A stretch of DNA of 64,000 bases from Theobroma cacao. Taxonomy: Eukaryota > Streptophyta > Magnoliopsida > Malvales > Malvaceae. The notes beneath the pieces are model-generated. The model was not told the origin of the DNA. It saw only the letters and a program-made list of their open reading frames with translations, and did no database searches. Below are positions 24,301-40,607 of this stretch, piece by piece. The translations under genes were made by a program, and so were the position numbers. Within the stretch, counting starts at the first letter, position 1. Every line of letters starts with the position of its first letter. Where the stretch lies: positions 22,780,041-22,844,040 of the forward strand of contig NC_030855.1 of the NCBI RefSeq assembly GCF_000208745.1. Reading direction: 5' to 3'.

Positions 24301-25948
24301 TTTACTTCAAAATTACTTGACCTATGAATGTAAAGATACATATATGGATCAAATCTGAATGTATTATCATGATTCTCCTATTATTGATTTTATGATTATT
24401 TCTTTTATATTAATTCTTACAACATATGTTAGAAAATTTTGCCAAATGTTCATAAGTAGATTACCAGATAGACTATTGTTGTTCAGAGAAATTTCTTTTA
24501 AAGAAGATATGTTGAAGATGGAAGGTGGGATGGGACCAGTTAGACGCATATGCTGGACAGCCAATATCTCCAGTGAATAAAGATTTCCAATTTCCCATGG
24601 GATTTCCCCTGCAAGCGTAACAAAAACCAAAGGAGCAAAATCTCAGTATTATAAAGCTATCCACTTTCTCAACATTTTTACAGAAGGAAATTATTTGCAA
24701 ATAAACTAGGGAATAAAATGTTTATGCAAATATCAGGGACAAGGTTCCAGCTATAGTTTAGTACCATATAATGCATAATTTGGAAGTAAAAACTCTTACC
24801 TGTTGCTTTTCAAAAAATAAAAAACTTAAACTCTTACCTGTTAAATCATTTTCACGCAGATTCAGTCGTGTGAGGCTAGTCAAATTTCCAATACTTCTTG
24901 GAATGGTTCCATTGAATCGATTAGTTGACAGTGATAAAATCTCAAGATTCTTACATTCACCTATACTTGATGGAATATGACCAGAAAATTCATTCAAAGA
25001 GATAACAAGCTCCTCAAGTTTGGAAAGATGATTACACATGCTATCCGGTAAACGACCGGATAGACTATTGTTGAAGAGGACAAGTTTTGTCAATGAAGAA
25101 ATGTTAAATATGGAAGGTGGAATCCCACCTGTAAGACCCCCATTATTTTCTGCAGCAAATATCTCCAAATTAAAAAGGTTACCTATTTCCCATGGAATTG
25201 CACCTGCAAATACAAATAAAAGTTCAATGTTTTTCCCACACTTAGATAATATATCGAGCAACTCCTTCGCATTGCCAAAAAAAAATTGATAAAACTTAAA
25301 GCAAAAAGAAAGATGAAAAAGAAGCATACCTTGTAAACTATTTCCACTCAGGCGTATTTCTTTCAGCCTAGTTAAATTCCCAATACTTCTTGGAATGAAT
25401 CCATTGAATCTATTATTAGACAGCGACAAATTTCGAAGATTGGTACAGTCACCTAACCTTGAAGGAACACTTTCGGAAAACCCATTGAAAGCCAAATGAA
25501 GAACCTCAAGCTTGGGAAAATACCTACAAAAGTCATCTGGGAAATCACCAGATAGTTCATTAGATGTTAAGTCCATGATTTGCAAAGAAGACAAGTTATA
25601 AATTGTCGAAGGTAGATAGCCGTTAAGCTTGTTGCCGCTCAAGTCGAGAGAGAGGAGAGAAGAAAGGTCCCCAAGGTGCGGAGAAATGGTTCCTGTAAGA
25701 TTCATGCTGCGAAGATTTAAGGAGGTGACTCTTTCAGGGCTAGAACTGCATGAAACACCAACCCAGTTGCAAACAGAGGTAGAGCTGGTCCAATTGTTTG
25801 CTAATATGGTGTCGGAATCAAGGCTGTCTTTGAATTCGAGCAGTGCGTATTGATCTGTGGTGAGGTTTGCTGCAGTTATAACAGCTAAGCTTCCCATGAA
25901 ACATTGTATCAACAAAAGCGAAAGGAAATTGAAGCATGAATCATCCAT
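21399..25948 (-). CDS. LRR-XII receptor-like kinase, non-RD type (EFR/Xa21/At3g47570-like)
   Basis: Proposed exons, 5' to 3': 25948-25330, 25203-24838, 24608-24465, 23749-21905, 21781-21399, all phase-1 junctions, giving about 1118 aa. In order: signal peptide (about 1-27), LRRNT with the WTSSTSVCNWVGVSC motif, some 20 plant-type LRRs, a membrane segment (YVLPVVASLILIAIFFILL), and a kinase with LGSGGFGSVYRG, VAIKVF, HCDLKPSNILLD and DFGLAKLL. The catalytic loop has HCD rather than HRD, so this is a non-RD kinase, a group rich in pattern-recognition immune receptors. Introns separate groups of LRRs just after the Gly of LSG/LQG. Two introns (126 and 123 nt) are multiples of three without stops. 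Exon 3 is shorter than its sister block, and its donor (at the Gly of NNNSLSG) is inferred. It may be functional; expression evidence is needed for exon 3. Confidence 0.85.
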
Positions 25949-27118
25949 GACTGTGGGGGTGCATGTTTAGCAAAGAGTAGCGAGATGAACTTTAAATTTA
26001 TACGTAGCTCGAGCTCTTCCCCATTTCTCTAATTGAAGCAAACATGCAGAGTGGGAAAGCTGGTGGGGAAAAGCAAATGTGAATGGTATTGTTTTGACGT
26101 AATTTCGTGGTCGCTGCCTGGATTGGAACAGTCTCCATACCTAATAAATTTTGTTTTCTCTGTTTGTCAGTAATGATGGATACAGATTACTTGCTATATA
26201 AACTTTTCAGGAAAATTATTGAATGCAAAGAACCAAACATTTACTTCCATTTAGAAAAGTATGACACGAGCAGGTTAGCCTGCTACCCCATCTCGTTGAC
26301 CGTAGTCATTCATCTGTAGTCTGAACAATTTTTTTATTGCCAATAGTAACCAAGAAATCTCCATACAAATGAAGGGGAATGGTTTGCTCCATTAGTCAAT
26401 ATGTGGTACTAGAAGAGGAAAAAAAACACACAAAATTGCGAGAAATTTACAGGAAACAAATGAAATGAAATATTCTACATAAAAGAAAAGAAATGAAATA
26501 TGTTCCGTGATCTGCAATTGCCAGAAAACTGCTCCCATTAGCTTTAGAAATCCAAATTGACTAAGGTTGAACTGATTTCTAAAAGAAAACAAAATTGACT
26601 TTGGTGTCTCAAAGCCATGTGGCGTGTCCATCTGAAGTTTTGAATTCTAAGGTTGAGCTGATTGCACCAAGATTGACTTTTATCTTTTGGGACTAGTCCA
26701 TATAGAAGACCCGTCCATGTTGACCTAAAGACAAACCAGCTCCAGGTGGAACTGGAACAGTGCTTTACTGGCCTTGTTCTTAGGCCTATTGGTGAATCCA
26801 AGATGAAAGCAAATGATTTAACAGATTAAGAAAGGGCTTCTTTTGTCTTGGGCTTATATTTGATTTTCTTTTTGCTTTGGGCTAGACTTTGTTCTTTTAA
26901 GCAAAGTCGGCTGTATGAGAAGTTCCGTTCCCTGCAATGTCGATGGCACAATGAACCTATTTTGCTGTGCCTTAAACTCCAGTTTACTTTGATCTTAGGC
27001 TCCTCAGACATTCAAACTAGAAATCTAAACACCAGGGGGTAGGTGACAATGTGAGATTGGACATGATCCAACAATTCATCGTCAACACTGCTGAAAAGCA
27101 GAAGGAAAAGTGAGATTC
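25949..27118. other. Promoter side of the receptor kinase and intergenic DNA
   Basis: The first few hundred bases right of 25948 should hold the promoter and 5' UTR of the - strand receptor kinase. The rest shows no convincing gene on either strand. Confidence 0.5.
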
Positions 27119-27442
27119 ATGTCAAGTCGTCACTGTAAGACAATCATTTTAGCATCTTAATATCACAAAAAATGTTATCTAAATTACAACAATCGAACAA
27201 TGGCAGCCTAAACACTGTCTTCTTCTTCCTTGATAACCAACTTATTGCTGCAAGTTTGAGTTAGAGTCGGTTTGGTTCAAGGGTCAAGGGCCAAGTGAAA
27301 GTGAATACTATGGACCCCATGCTGGCAGAGTGGTATGAAAAGAGGCCCGGATTCAGGGATCAAGACAGGCCATGAGCTGGGTCAAAATATTTCATACTGC
27401 AATGGTCTGGCCTTGTAACCCAATACTGGCTGCCAGATTTGG
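27119..27442. repeat. Dispersed direct repeat, copy B
   Basis: Second copy of the repeat at 18964-19252, same orientation, about 324 bp because of an extra stretch near 27212-27245. Similarity starts at ATGTCAAGTC and ends near CCAGATTT in both copies; sequence outside does not match. Confidence 0.75.
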
Positions 27443-32022
<4,580 letters not shown>

Positions 32023-34022
32023 GATGTTAACCTGAAGTCGATTGTCTTAAGGATGTGGCTGGGGGTTTGTTTCTGCCGCATGGATTTCTTTGTAAACCTT
32101 GGTTTTGTAAAATTTTTCTCAAAAAGGTACCTACAGTAGGGGAGATCGGCCGAGATTGATTTAATTTACATTCAAAATTTTTCCGGGTGGCTGTTATAAC
32201 TTATTTTTAGTAGACAAGAGGCGAATGAGGAACAAGGTATTACACTATTGCATTTAAATAGGTGCTTAGGAAAATCTGTTGGCTGAGAACAGTTGTTCCC
32301 GGCACTTATATTGAAATTACCATATCTAGTCTTTCCCTTCCCAGGCAGACCCAAAATGAATGAATGATGGTACTTATCCTTCTCTCCCAGAAGTTTGTTT
32401 TTTGAGTTTGCATGATTTTATACTATTAAGGCAGGCCAAAGTACTTGTAAATTAGTTCACAACCAAAACTTAATATCCAAATGCTGAGATTTACAGATAG
32501 GTTTTTTTTACATTAACGGCTAACCCTGATTAGCTAAGCTGGCATTTGTCTTAATTTTATGTATCCCTATGCAATAATGGATAAGAAGAAAATTAAAAAA
32601 GTATATATCTCATGGGTGACGTTACCCTGACCTCTTCTACAAACGTGTAAGACGTTGAGTTGCAAATCAAGACTTAATCTAAAAAATAAATATAAATTTC
32701 AAATTAACAACCACTGCTTACAGATTTAAGAGATTGTGATCTAAAATAAAAAAAAAAAAATTGACTGAATCTTAATTATTAACCAATAAAAAATAATTAA
32801 AAGCTTTGAACTTTAATATCAACTTGGGTCCCTCAATCCCTCTTCTCTGCCTCAACTACTCCTTACATTAGTATTTTTCTTTTTTATTTTTGGGTATCAC
32901 GGATTATAAAATTGTAATTTTCTTTGTCTTTGGCTTAGCTGGGGGAAAGCTTAAGATACAAGCAAAGATTAGCTCATCTAAAACCATGTGAACCTCTGTA
33001 AATGTACTAACGTATACGATGTTTGAGTGATTAAGAACCGAAGCTTATAAAAATGGGTTGTATTTTTCCAGCCATACCCATCACCTAAAAGTCAATGTTT
33101 TCAGTTTATTTGACTTTACGGTATAGCCGGCCAATCATTTGAACTTTCCTCCAATCAAAAGCATTAGAATCTTCCCACATTCATTTTTCTTTGTTCTTGT
33201 GAAAGTCGTGACCATCCAACTTGTCCTTGGTAGGCAAGATGTAGATGCAAATTGCAGCTTGCTTGCTGCTTATATCGACCCAATCTGAAGGGGTCATTTT
33301 TTCACTTGTACACATCCAAACTTGTAATACCCGGCAATTTGCAATAAGATCCAACGACGTGTGGCGTTCATGCCCCAATCTACGGGCATGTAAAAATCAA
33401 TTTACAAGTACGTAAATGATTGGGATTGAATCTTAATAGATAATAATTTACGGCACGACGTTATGATTTGATTTCATGTAAAAAGTAAGAACTTGTTTGA
33501 CAAGTTATAAAGGGGAAAATGTGGGATTAACATAAAAGTCCAAATCGGCAATTACCATCACTTTCGTCAAGCTAGAGCTCAAATTTGAGAAGTAAGAAAT
33601 GCTGGCTGTGAGTTAAGTTTGCACCGAAACAAGAACCGGGTGATGGTAAAATTTTCAGATTTATTTATGTTAAAAAATAAAGTAATTTATATTCGATCAA
33701 ATCTCGTAAAAAGACGGCAAATATGTTAACTACAACAATGTAACGACAGAATGAAGAATTCGGAATTTTTTATTCATTTACTACACCGAAATCAAGGCAA
33801 ATTAAACTGTAAAAGAAGAAAAAATATCAGAGAAAATTCAAAATGTGCTTGAAGGGATAATGTAAGAGGTTATAAAAAAAAATAAAAATTTCGTTTTCCC
33901 TTTCCTTCTTTTTCCTCTTGTTTGTCTCCGTTTTTCTTTTTTCGTATCTTGTGGCACACGAACGCACGCCGTTGAAACCAACGACTCCTCCACATACTTG
34001 TAAATTGCTCATTAGCCACGTG
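32023..34022. other. 3' UTR of RABA1 and intergenic DNA
   Basis: The first ~300 bases are the likely RABA1 3' UTR. The remainder is AT-rich with no gene recognised; the right end is probably the 3' UTR of the - strand WRKY gene. Confidence 0.5.
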
Positions 34023-35077
34023 TCAGCAGATCCCCACCTGTGGTCCCACATTCCGTTGGTGCCTAAACACAAACGAGCACTCGGGCAACTCGCCCAAATC
34101 GGCGAATAACGACTCGTCCTCTTCCCTCATCGGGAAAATCATCGCCACGTCAGCTACACTATTATCCCTCTCCGTAAATATCGGGCTCTCCAACACCGTC
34201 GACGACGTCGTTTCCATCTCGCCGAACCAAGCGAATTCATCCCTCGTCGTAAGGATGGAGTCGTCCGTCAGATCAGCGAACTTCTCTTCGGTTCCGAATT
34301 CCGGTTCCGTGTCGGGCTGCGACGTAGATGGCTCGGCCTTTACCGCTGTTGTGGTTGTTGTCTCCGTTGCTGTTGCTGCTGCTGCAGCCGCTGCCGCTGC
34401 CGCCGCCGCAGCTTGTTTAGCGGCCGCGGTATTGTTCCTAGAAGCGGGCCAAGGGTGATTGTGTTCGCAGGAGTACGTAATCACTAACATTGAAGGGTCC
34501 ATACGGCTCCTCTCAACTTGTTTTCTTGCTGGACATCCCTTGGAGCTACTACACCGGTAATAACCTCTGTCGTATGATGAAACCAGAAACCTTAATCACC
34601 GGTTGATGTTTAATTGACGCCTCTATGCAGATAAACATGGGTTAAATCACTGCTAGTTGCTTTAGTTGCTTACCTTGGGTAAGGAGAGCCTTTGATGGGC
34701 TTCTGGCCGTACTTTCTCCAAGCCCAAGAATCTGACGGTGGAGCGCTCTCTCCTTTAAGGCGGGAACCTTCAACGTCCTTGATTGGCACTGACACCACTC
34801 TTTTCTGTATGGATCTTCTACTGTAACAAACTCCATTACGTCAAAACCAAAGGAAAAAATGCGAACAACGAACTTAACAGAATTTTGAGTATTTTTAAGC
34901 CAAAAAAAGGAACACGGTAGGGAAAAATTACCCTTTTTTAGGAGAAGCGAGTTTCATGTCGTTGAAAGTGGTAGAAGGAGGAGATTCGGCGCCGTTTTCT
35001 GATGAAACGTTGTCGTTTTCTTCTAATTGTTGTTCGCTAACAAAAGGGTTGTTGGCTTTGTTGAAACTACCATCCAT
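34023..35077 (-). CDS. WRKY transcription factor, group IIe (WRKY65/69-like)
   Basis: Exons 35077-34932, 34820-34674 and 34566-34023 join to 278 aa. The WRKY domain has WRKYGQK at residues 83-89 and a C-X5-C...H-X-H zinc finger (C103, C109, H133, H135) with 23 residues between C109 and H133, as in group II. The intron splitting the codon for Arg98, just before GYYRC, is at the usual group II position. The tail ([15 protein letters not shown], then [16 protein letters not shown]) strongly resembles Arabidopsis WRKY65. A run of about 13 Ala follows residue 149, encoded by mixed GCN codons. It should bind W-box promoters in the nucleus. Target genes cannot be inferred from sequence. Confidence 0.93.
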
Positions 35078-35161
35078 GACGATCAGAGAGCTTGATGATC
35101 ACAGAGAAGTTGATGATGCGTTTGACGGTGACCGTTGATTAACCCTGGAGGAGGAGCAAAG

Positions 35162-35239
35162 CGAAGAAGAAGAAGAGAGATAGGGTTAGGTCGAAGAAGA
35201 AGAAGAGAGATAGGGTTAGGTCGAAGAAGAAGAAGAAGC
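35162..35239. repeat. 30-bp tandem repeat upstream of the WRKY start (about 2.6 units)
   Basis: Two perfect 30-bp units (35162-35191, 35192-35221) and a partial third. Each combines a GAA/GA-rich tract with TAGGGTTAGG; read on the gene's own strand these are CT-rich stretches and AACCCTA, the core of the plant telo-box. They lie 85-160 bp upstream of the start codon, in the probable 5' UTR or core promoter. Confidence 0.85.
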
Positions 35240-38200
35240 AAATAGAGAGAAGAGAGTGGTCCTTTTAAAAATGGGGGGGCGGCATGTTGACAGATTGGGT
35301 TTTGGTATTTGTTTATAAAGGACGTGCAAGCAAATGTGATATAATCCTAGACTTTATTATAATGCAACTTGAAAGTGACCCCTTCTTTTCATTATTTTCA
35401 CCTTCTATTTAATATATACCTCTTTGTCTTTTTTTTTTTTATATTAATTTTTTAATTATTGGTTATTATATTATTCAAAGCACATTGATTAGAGTTCCCA
35501 CTGTTCATCATCTTTCTTATATGAGAATTGCCAAGTACCCACCCCCCGTTCCTCACTATTCTGGTTGTCTTTTTTCTTTTATACATATATAGCATGTTCT
35601 TCTATTTTTTCTCTTTTTTTTTTTTTTTTGGAGGGGATTGGTGTTGTTAGAAACTGTCTCTTCTACAAATGCCTAACCCTGAATCTAGTATATAGACCAA
35701 GCATTGTTTTAGGTTAATTAGATTAGTTGCTAGTACAGCTTTTGGGCAACATTAGCTTTAGAATTGATCGAGTTCGGTGGTTAGTACTTAAAAGGTTATT
35801 TTTTTGTTATTATTACTTTGTTTTTTAATTAAATATGAACTACTGATAAAGGTTCCGCTTGCATGTATTCGTATTTGTAAACAGAAAATGTAATTATGTA
35901 ATTTTTAGTATGCATTTCTATTGAAAAAAAAAAGAATTGTAGGTATGGCCTATGTGTTAAATCTGCTAGTTTCTTTTAATTAAACTTTGACAAAAAAAGA
36001 AGGTAAATTAGAATTAGTACTTAATTAATTTAATACATGCTTGACATTCATTAATCGTGCTAGGACTGCAAGAAACAAGTAGCTGTTTTTGATATTTTGA
36101 GGCTCCTAAAGAGGAGACCAACTATCTTTCTAATCCACACACAACAACAAAAAAAAAAAAAAGAAAGAAAGGAAAAGGAGACACTTTGATTCAGTTCACA
36201 TGGTCTTTTCGTAACAATTGAGGAGAAAGTTATCCATTTGCTTAATTTATATACTATCTAGTCAATTATAATAACACAATTCAATGATGGTGACTTCATC
36301 AACTTTGGCCTTGTCTTAATCTTAAGTCTCTTCGTTCCTTGGGCACTAACCCCCCCTCCTAACCAACTCTCACTCTTGTCTTCACTTCCATTTCTTTGAT
36401 TTTTTCTCCTTCATTATTAAGAAAATGGCTTATATATTTGAAACTTCTCATGAACACCGTTGCTGATTATTCTACTATTTAATACAAATATACAATACAA
36501 TACTCCTACTTTCATAATTGAGATTCCCCCAGCTCTCACTCCAATTAAAATATAGAAAAGCCTCTCCCTATTACAGACTAATGGATAAGTGGCATATTGA
36601 TATGTGAAAAGTTAAAGGACTTGGAAACAACCATTTGATGAGAGGATTTCGATGAGGACAATGTATAATTTAGTCCCATCGCAATGATTTAATCGTCAAT
36701 CTTTGGTTCGATATTATGAGGATGTAATCACAGCCATATACGACTAGAAAGATGTACATTCACCTTTTGTAATTCAAAACAATGTTTGATTTGGATTCTT
36801 GGTTTCTGTTCTAATGTGGATTTATGCTTCCAAATAGATAATGAGGATTGGAACTTAAAAATCGAAAAATCCTACATTGTTGACTAGGTCACTCCTTGGA
36901 CTGTGTCTCTGCCCAATAGGGAAAGGGATGGACAGAGGCAATTGGGTGATTTGTCACATCAAAAATATCATAAGACTTTAATCCTTCTAGAGTTAATTGA
37001 TGCGTGAAGCAATGAGATTATGATGATTTTTAATTTCTTCTTCTTATAATTAATACGTTTTAAATTTTTTAAATATGAGAATTGAATGACTCTTATTAAC
37101 TGCTCACTGTTCCCATCTCTGACTTCCCACACCTACGGCATCTGCCATGCCCCTCTCTACCCCTCAAAAAGAAAAAAAAAATAGCAACAAAAATGGGAGA
37201 AAATATTACATTTATTATTTAATTGAAGGAACAGAAACTTCCCCATGCCTTCCTCTTTTACATTTTAACTTGGAACTCCCTCCAAACTATGAGCAAACCA
37301 GGATCTATTGTACTTTTTAGAGACGACAATGCATGACATTTTTTAATTTAGAACCCGTTTGACATATGCAAATTTTGATGGTTTTTTTAATTGTACAAAG
37401 ATTAAGATAAAAACAAACCCTTACCCTGGTTTGCTTGTATTCGTAAAATCTTTTGGATCTCAACATCCAATGGAATGTATTTCACATGCTTTCTAGATCC
37501 ATGTAATGTGGGATCAAGATCACTACGAAGTCGACCAATCAAGGCATGCACGATCGAGGTGGATACCTTGCTTCATTAGTTGCAAATCAACACTTTGCCA
37601 TTCCTAGACTCTATCAATATATCACCACAAGATTGTACAATGTCTTTTTTTTCTTCTAGTTTAACATGTAGGGATTAATTAGGTAAGCATGGTGCATATC
37701 TGTTGGTATTCAGAACAAGAAACCAACTTGATGCGAACTATGTTGAATTGATAGCCTTTCATGTTGAGGCATTATCTAAGATTATAGGTCAGGCAGCTTT
37801 TTAGTTAACTGAAACTCTTACTTGCCTGGAACCGTTTTGAGCTTTTGACTGGGGCATAAAAGTAAGTGACAACTTCAGCCAATGGGTTGTCGAAAGCTTT
37901 GACATATAACTGTTGGACCGCCATAGCCACTCAAGTAAGGTACCAAACTCTTATTACGGCTATATTCTCATGACATATATAGCTTGTGTAAATGACAATT
38001 AAAAAAAAAAAACCCAACAATTTTCATCATCTTCTGGGTCACATCAATTAATATAATAACGGACGGTCAAGATGCTTACAACATCTAATGTAGACTCAAT
38101 GTATATATGAACACCTTTATGGACTTGTTTAAAAGAAACCTGGGGCCAATCCTTGATTGCGTATATCCAATTCTCTGGTAATTAAAACGATTTATTAATG

Positions 38201-39412
38201 TATTAATACTTTAATTAACTCGATAGTGCTGGCCCTAGTTTGATTATCAGTGATATATATATATATATAAAACAAAACAGGTTCTTTCGATATTTACAAT
38301 GGTTTAATTCCATGGAATTGGAAAGTAAATCATTTGTTTTACGGATAGGGTTTTAAGCTGTCATCAGCTTTGGGTTCTTTGAAGTTTTTCTTTTTTGGTC
38401 GTGTCACATCCAGATTGTTTTTTAATTTAATTTGGAGATTCGTATGATGATTTTCTCGCAAGGGTCAGAGTTTCACTACCAAACGGCTTGAATTTATGTG
38501 CCATAAACATTTGAAGTCTACCTAAACTTGTAGCTATTGAATATATATTGGCTGAGCATGCATAATTTTTAATTTTTGGACTGAATATATTGTTGTCTAA
38601 TATATGGAAGAGGATTATATAACAATATCAAAAGTTCAGTCTCTCTTTTACATTTTTTCTTTTTTATTCTAAATTAAAAAAGAAGAATTTTCTCCTGGGC
38701 TCTGGCCTTCATCTAGGGTTGGACTGAGGGTAAAGTTTGTAAATGATGGGCCCATTATTCCACATTGGATTTAATGGGTCAGAATTTGCCCCAAGTTCAA
38801 ATGATCTCAGCCCACTGATTAATTACCAATCAATAGCTTGATTTGTATTCTAACTACAGGTTTTTTTTTTTTTAATGCTGGAAAAGACACGCAGGGCCCA
38901 ATTACTTGTTAATTTTATTAATTACGAAATATAAAGTACAAAAGGGGAGAGCATGAACCAAACCTCCAAATTACATGAGCATAAGAAAGTTACGAAGATG
39001 CACCTAGATTAAAATTGAAACTGAAAATATACTTTGCAATACGTGCACTAGAAATACCTCTCGCGTTCCCAACTGGCTGCAAAGTTCACTGAGATGGCAT
39101 CTTCATCCAAGGCCTCATCATTTTCCCCCATGTCCACTGCTTTATCTGAGACTAAGCTTAATATTTTATCAATTGAAATTTCAGTGTCTGAATGTCAATA
39201 TATTTTACTTTCTAACTATAGGTAGTATATTTTACTTTCTCCAGAATAGGGACCTAGAAATACCAAAAATTTTTTTTCATTTTCCAAAACTTTGCAAAAG
39301 GAATGCTTCAATGCGTATTATTAAAAAAATACATGGAATGCTTCAATGCGTATTATTGAAAAAAAATATAGGCTAAGTATTGATAAAATTAAACTCGAGG
39401 TTATGGTAGCAA
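35240..39412. other. 4.2 kb AT-rich intergenic DNA
   Basis: Nothing recognised beyond simple sequence such as the TA repeat near 38253-38269. The left end is the promoter side of the WRKY gene. Confidence 0.5.
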
Positions 39413-39484
39413 TCCGTTGTCGTCCAGCGGTTAGGATATCTGGCTTTCACCCAGGAGACCCGGGTTCGATTCCCGGCAACGGAA
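39413..39484 (+). tRNA. tRNA-Glu (anticodon TTC)
   Basis: A complete 72-nt cloverleaf. The acceptor stem TCCGTTG/CAACGGA is perfect with discriminator A, the anticodon loop CTTTCAC gives TTC (reading GAA), and the T arm is CCGGG-TTCGATT-CCCGG. The D arm and both internal promoter boxes are intact. A run of nine T directly after 39484 is a strong RNA polymerase III terminator. It has the acceptor and anticodon features of plant nuclear tRNA-Glu. Confidence 0.97.
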
Positions 39485-39860
39485 TTTTTTTTTTGTGGTT
39501 AATTCTTTCTTGCCTATTTTTGTTACCCTTTCTGCAATCTTACTGCCTATTTATGTTGCCCTTTCTGCAATAAGAAGATCTTTGTGATAAATAAATAAAT
39601 GGGGCTAAACAGCTGCTGCTGTGTTTTTTATTTTTTCCTTTTAAAGTAATAAACAATAATCAAATCCGATAAGGGGATAATGATATGGTGGTGAGACAAA
39701 AATACAAGACGAATATTGATTAGAATTCTTACATGTCTACTCATGTTCAAAATCCTCCTTAGCATTACAAATGAAAACGAGAACCTAGCTAGGTCGTTAG
39801 ACAAAACGTTAATGTTTCCAATACATGGGCAAACCTTCCATTAATTAATAAGGAATACTT

Positions 39861-40607
39861 CTATGTTACAAGCGTCTCCTCCCCCCCGCCATGCTTTTCA
39901 ATGGCCTTAAGAACAGCTTGAGTTACATCTTTGATATCAGTTGTTTGTTGGTCTTGAGCTACAGCAATGGCTTCCATGGAAAAGAAATGGTTGCATGAAA
40001 CTCTTGCTTGAAGAACATTAAGACCCAGTTCATCAAAAGCCTCTAGTATTGACACCAATTTGTCCCCTCCTTTGTTGCAAGTCACTTTAACTACAAACTC
40101 TTCTCCAATCTTCTCCACCTTCACTTCCTGCTAAGATTTCATGCATATATATGAATTGAAAAAAGAATGTACGTACTTATATATATACATTGTCACCAGA
40201 CACCAGAGAGAAAAGCAGATCACCTTTGGGATTTGTACATGCTCCAATAGAGTTAAGTATTCGTTTTTGATAGCCATAAGGTTTTGATACTCTCTTTGTA
40301 TTTCTTCCAACTTGACTTTGAGCTTGTAAATGTGGAGAAGAACATTTAAGACGACGGAACTCCTTTTAACCTTCAAAAACAAACAAAAGGAAAAGTGGGA
40401 TTAACATCATGAACCTGATAAGTTTTTGGAATCCAAAGAATGATCACTGCTGATTTCTAAACCAAGATTAATTGGTATTGACAAAAAAAACAAACAAGGG
40501 GATAGAACAATAGTATATTTTTGTATTACAGATTTGGAGTTGGTGAGAGTTCGCAGAAGGTGAAGCTTTCTGCGAGGTGCTGTTCTCCTTTGCAGCTTAG
40601 TTACCAT
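39861..40607 (-). CDS. Small ACT-like domain protein (bHLH-related, At1g29270-type)
   Basis: Exons 40607-40530, 40370-40224 and 40127-39861, all phase 0, give 163 aa. The N-terminus is basic (TKLQRRTAPRRKLHLLRTL), followed by a helical, coiled-coil-like stretch (YKLKVKLEEIQREYQNLMA) and a C-terminal ACT-like fold (about 78-150: VEKIGEEFVVKVTCNKGG, LVSILEAFDELGLNVLQARV). Such ACT-like domains occur at the ends of plant bHLH factors and in short bHLH-related proteins, where they mediate dimerisation; no full basic DNA-binding region is visible here. In Arabidopsis a protein I recall as At1g29270 sits beside WRKY65, and this gene sits beside a WRKY65-like gene. Function is unknown; a regulatory partner role is inference. 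Confidence 0.85.

Noticed and set aside
34255..34458. Open frame antisense to the WRKY alanine tract
   Set aside because: It is the shadow of the GCN repeat on the opposite strand, giving Val/Ala runs; the WRKY reading is clear.
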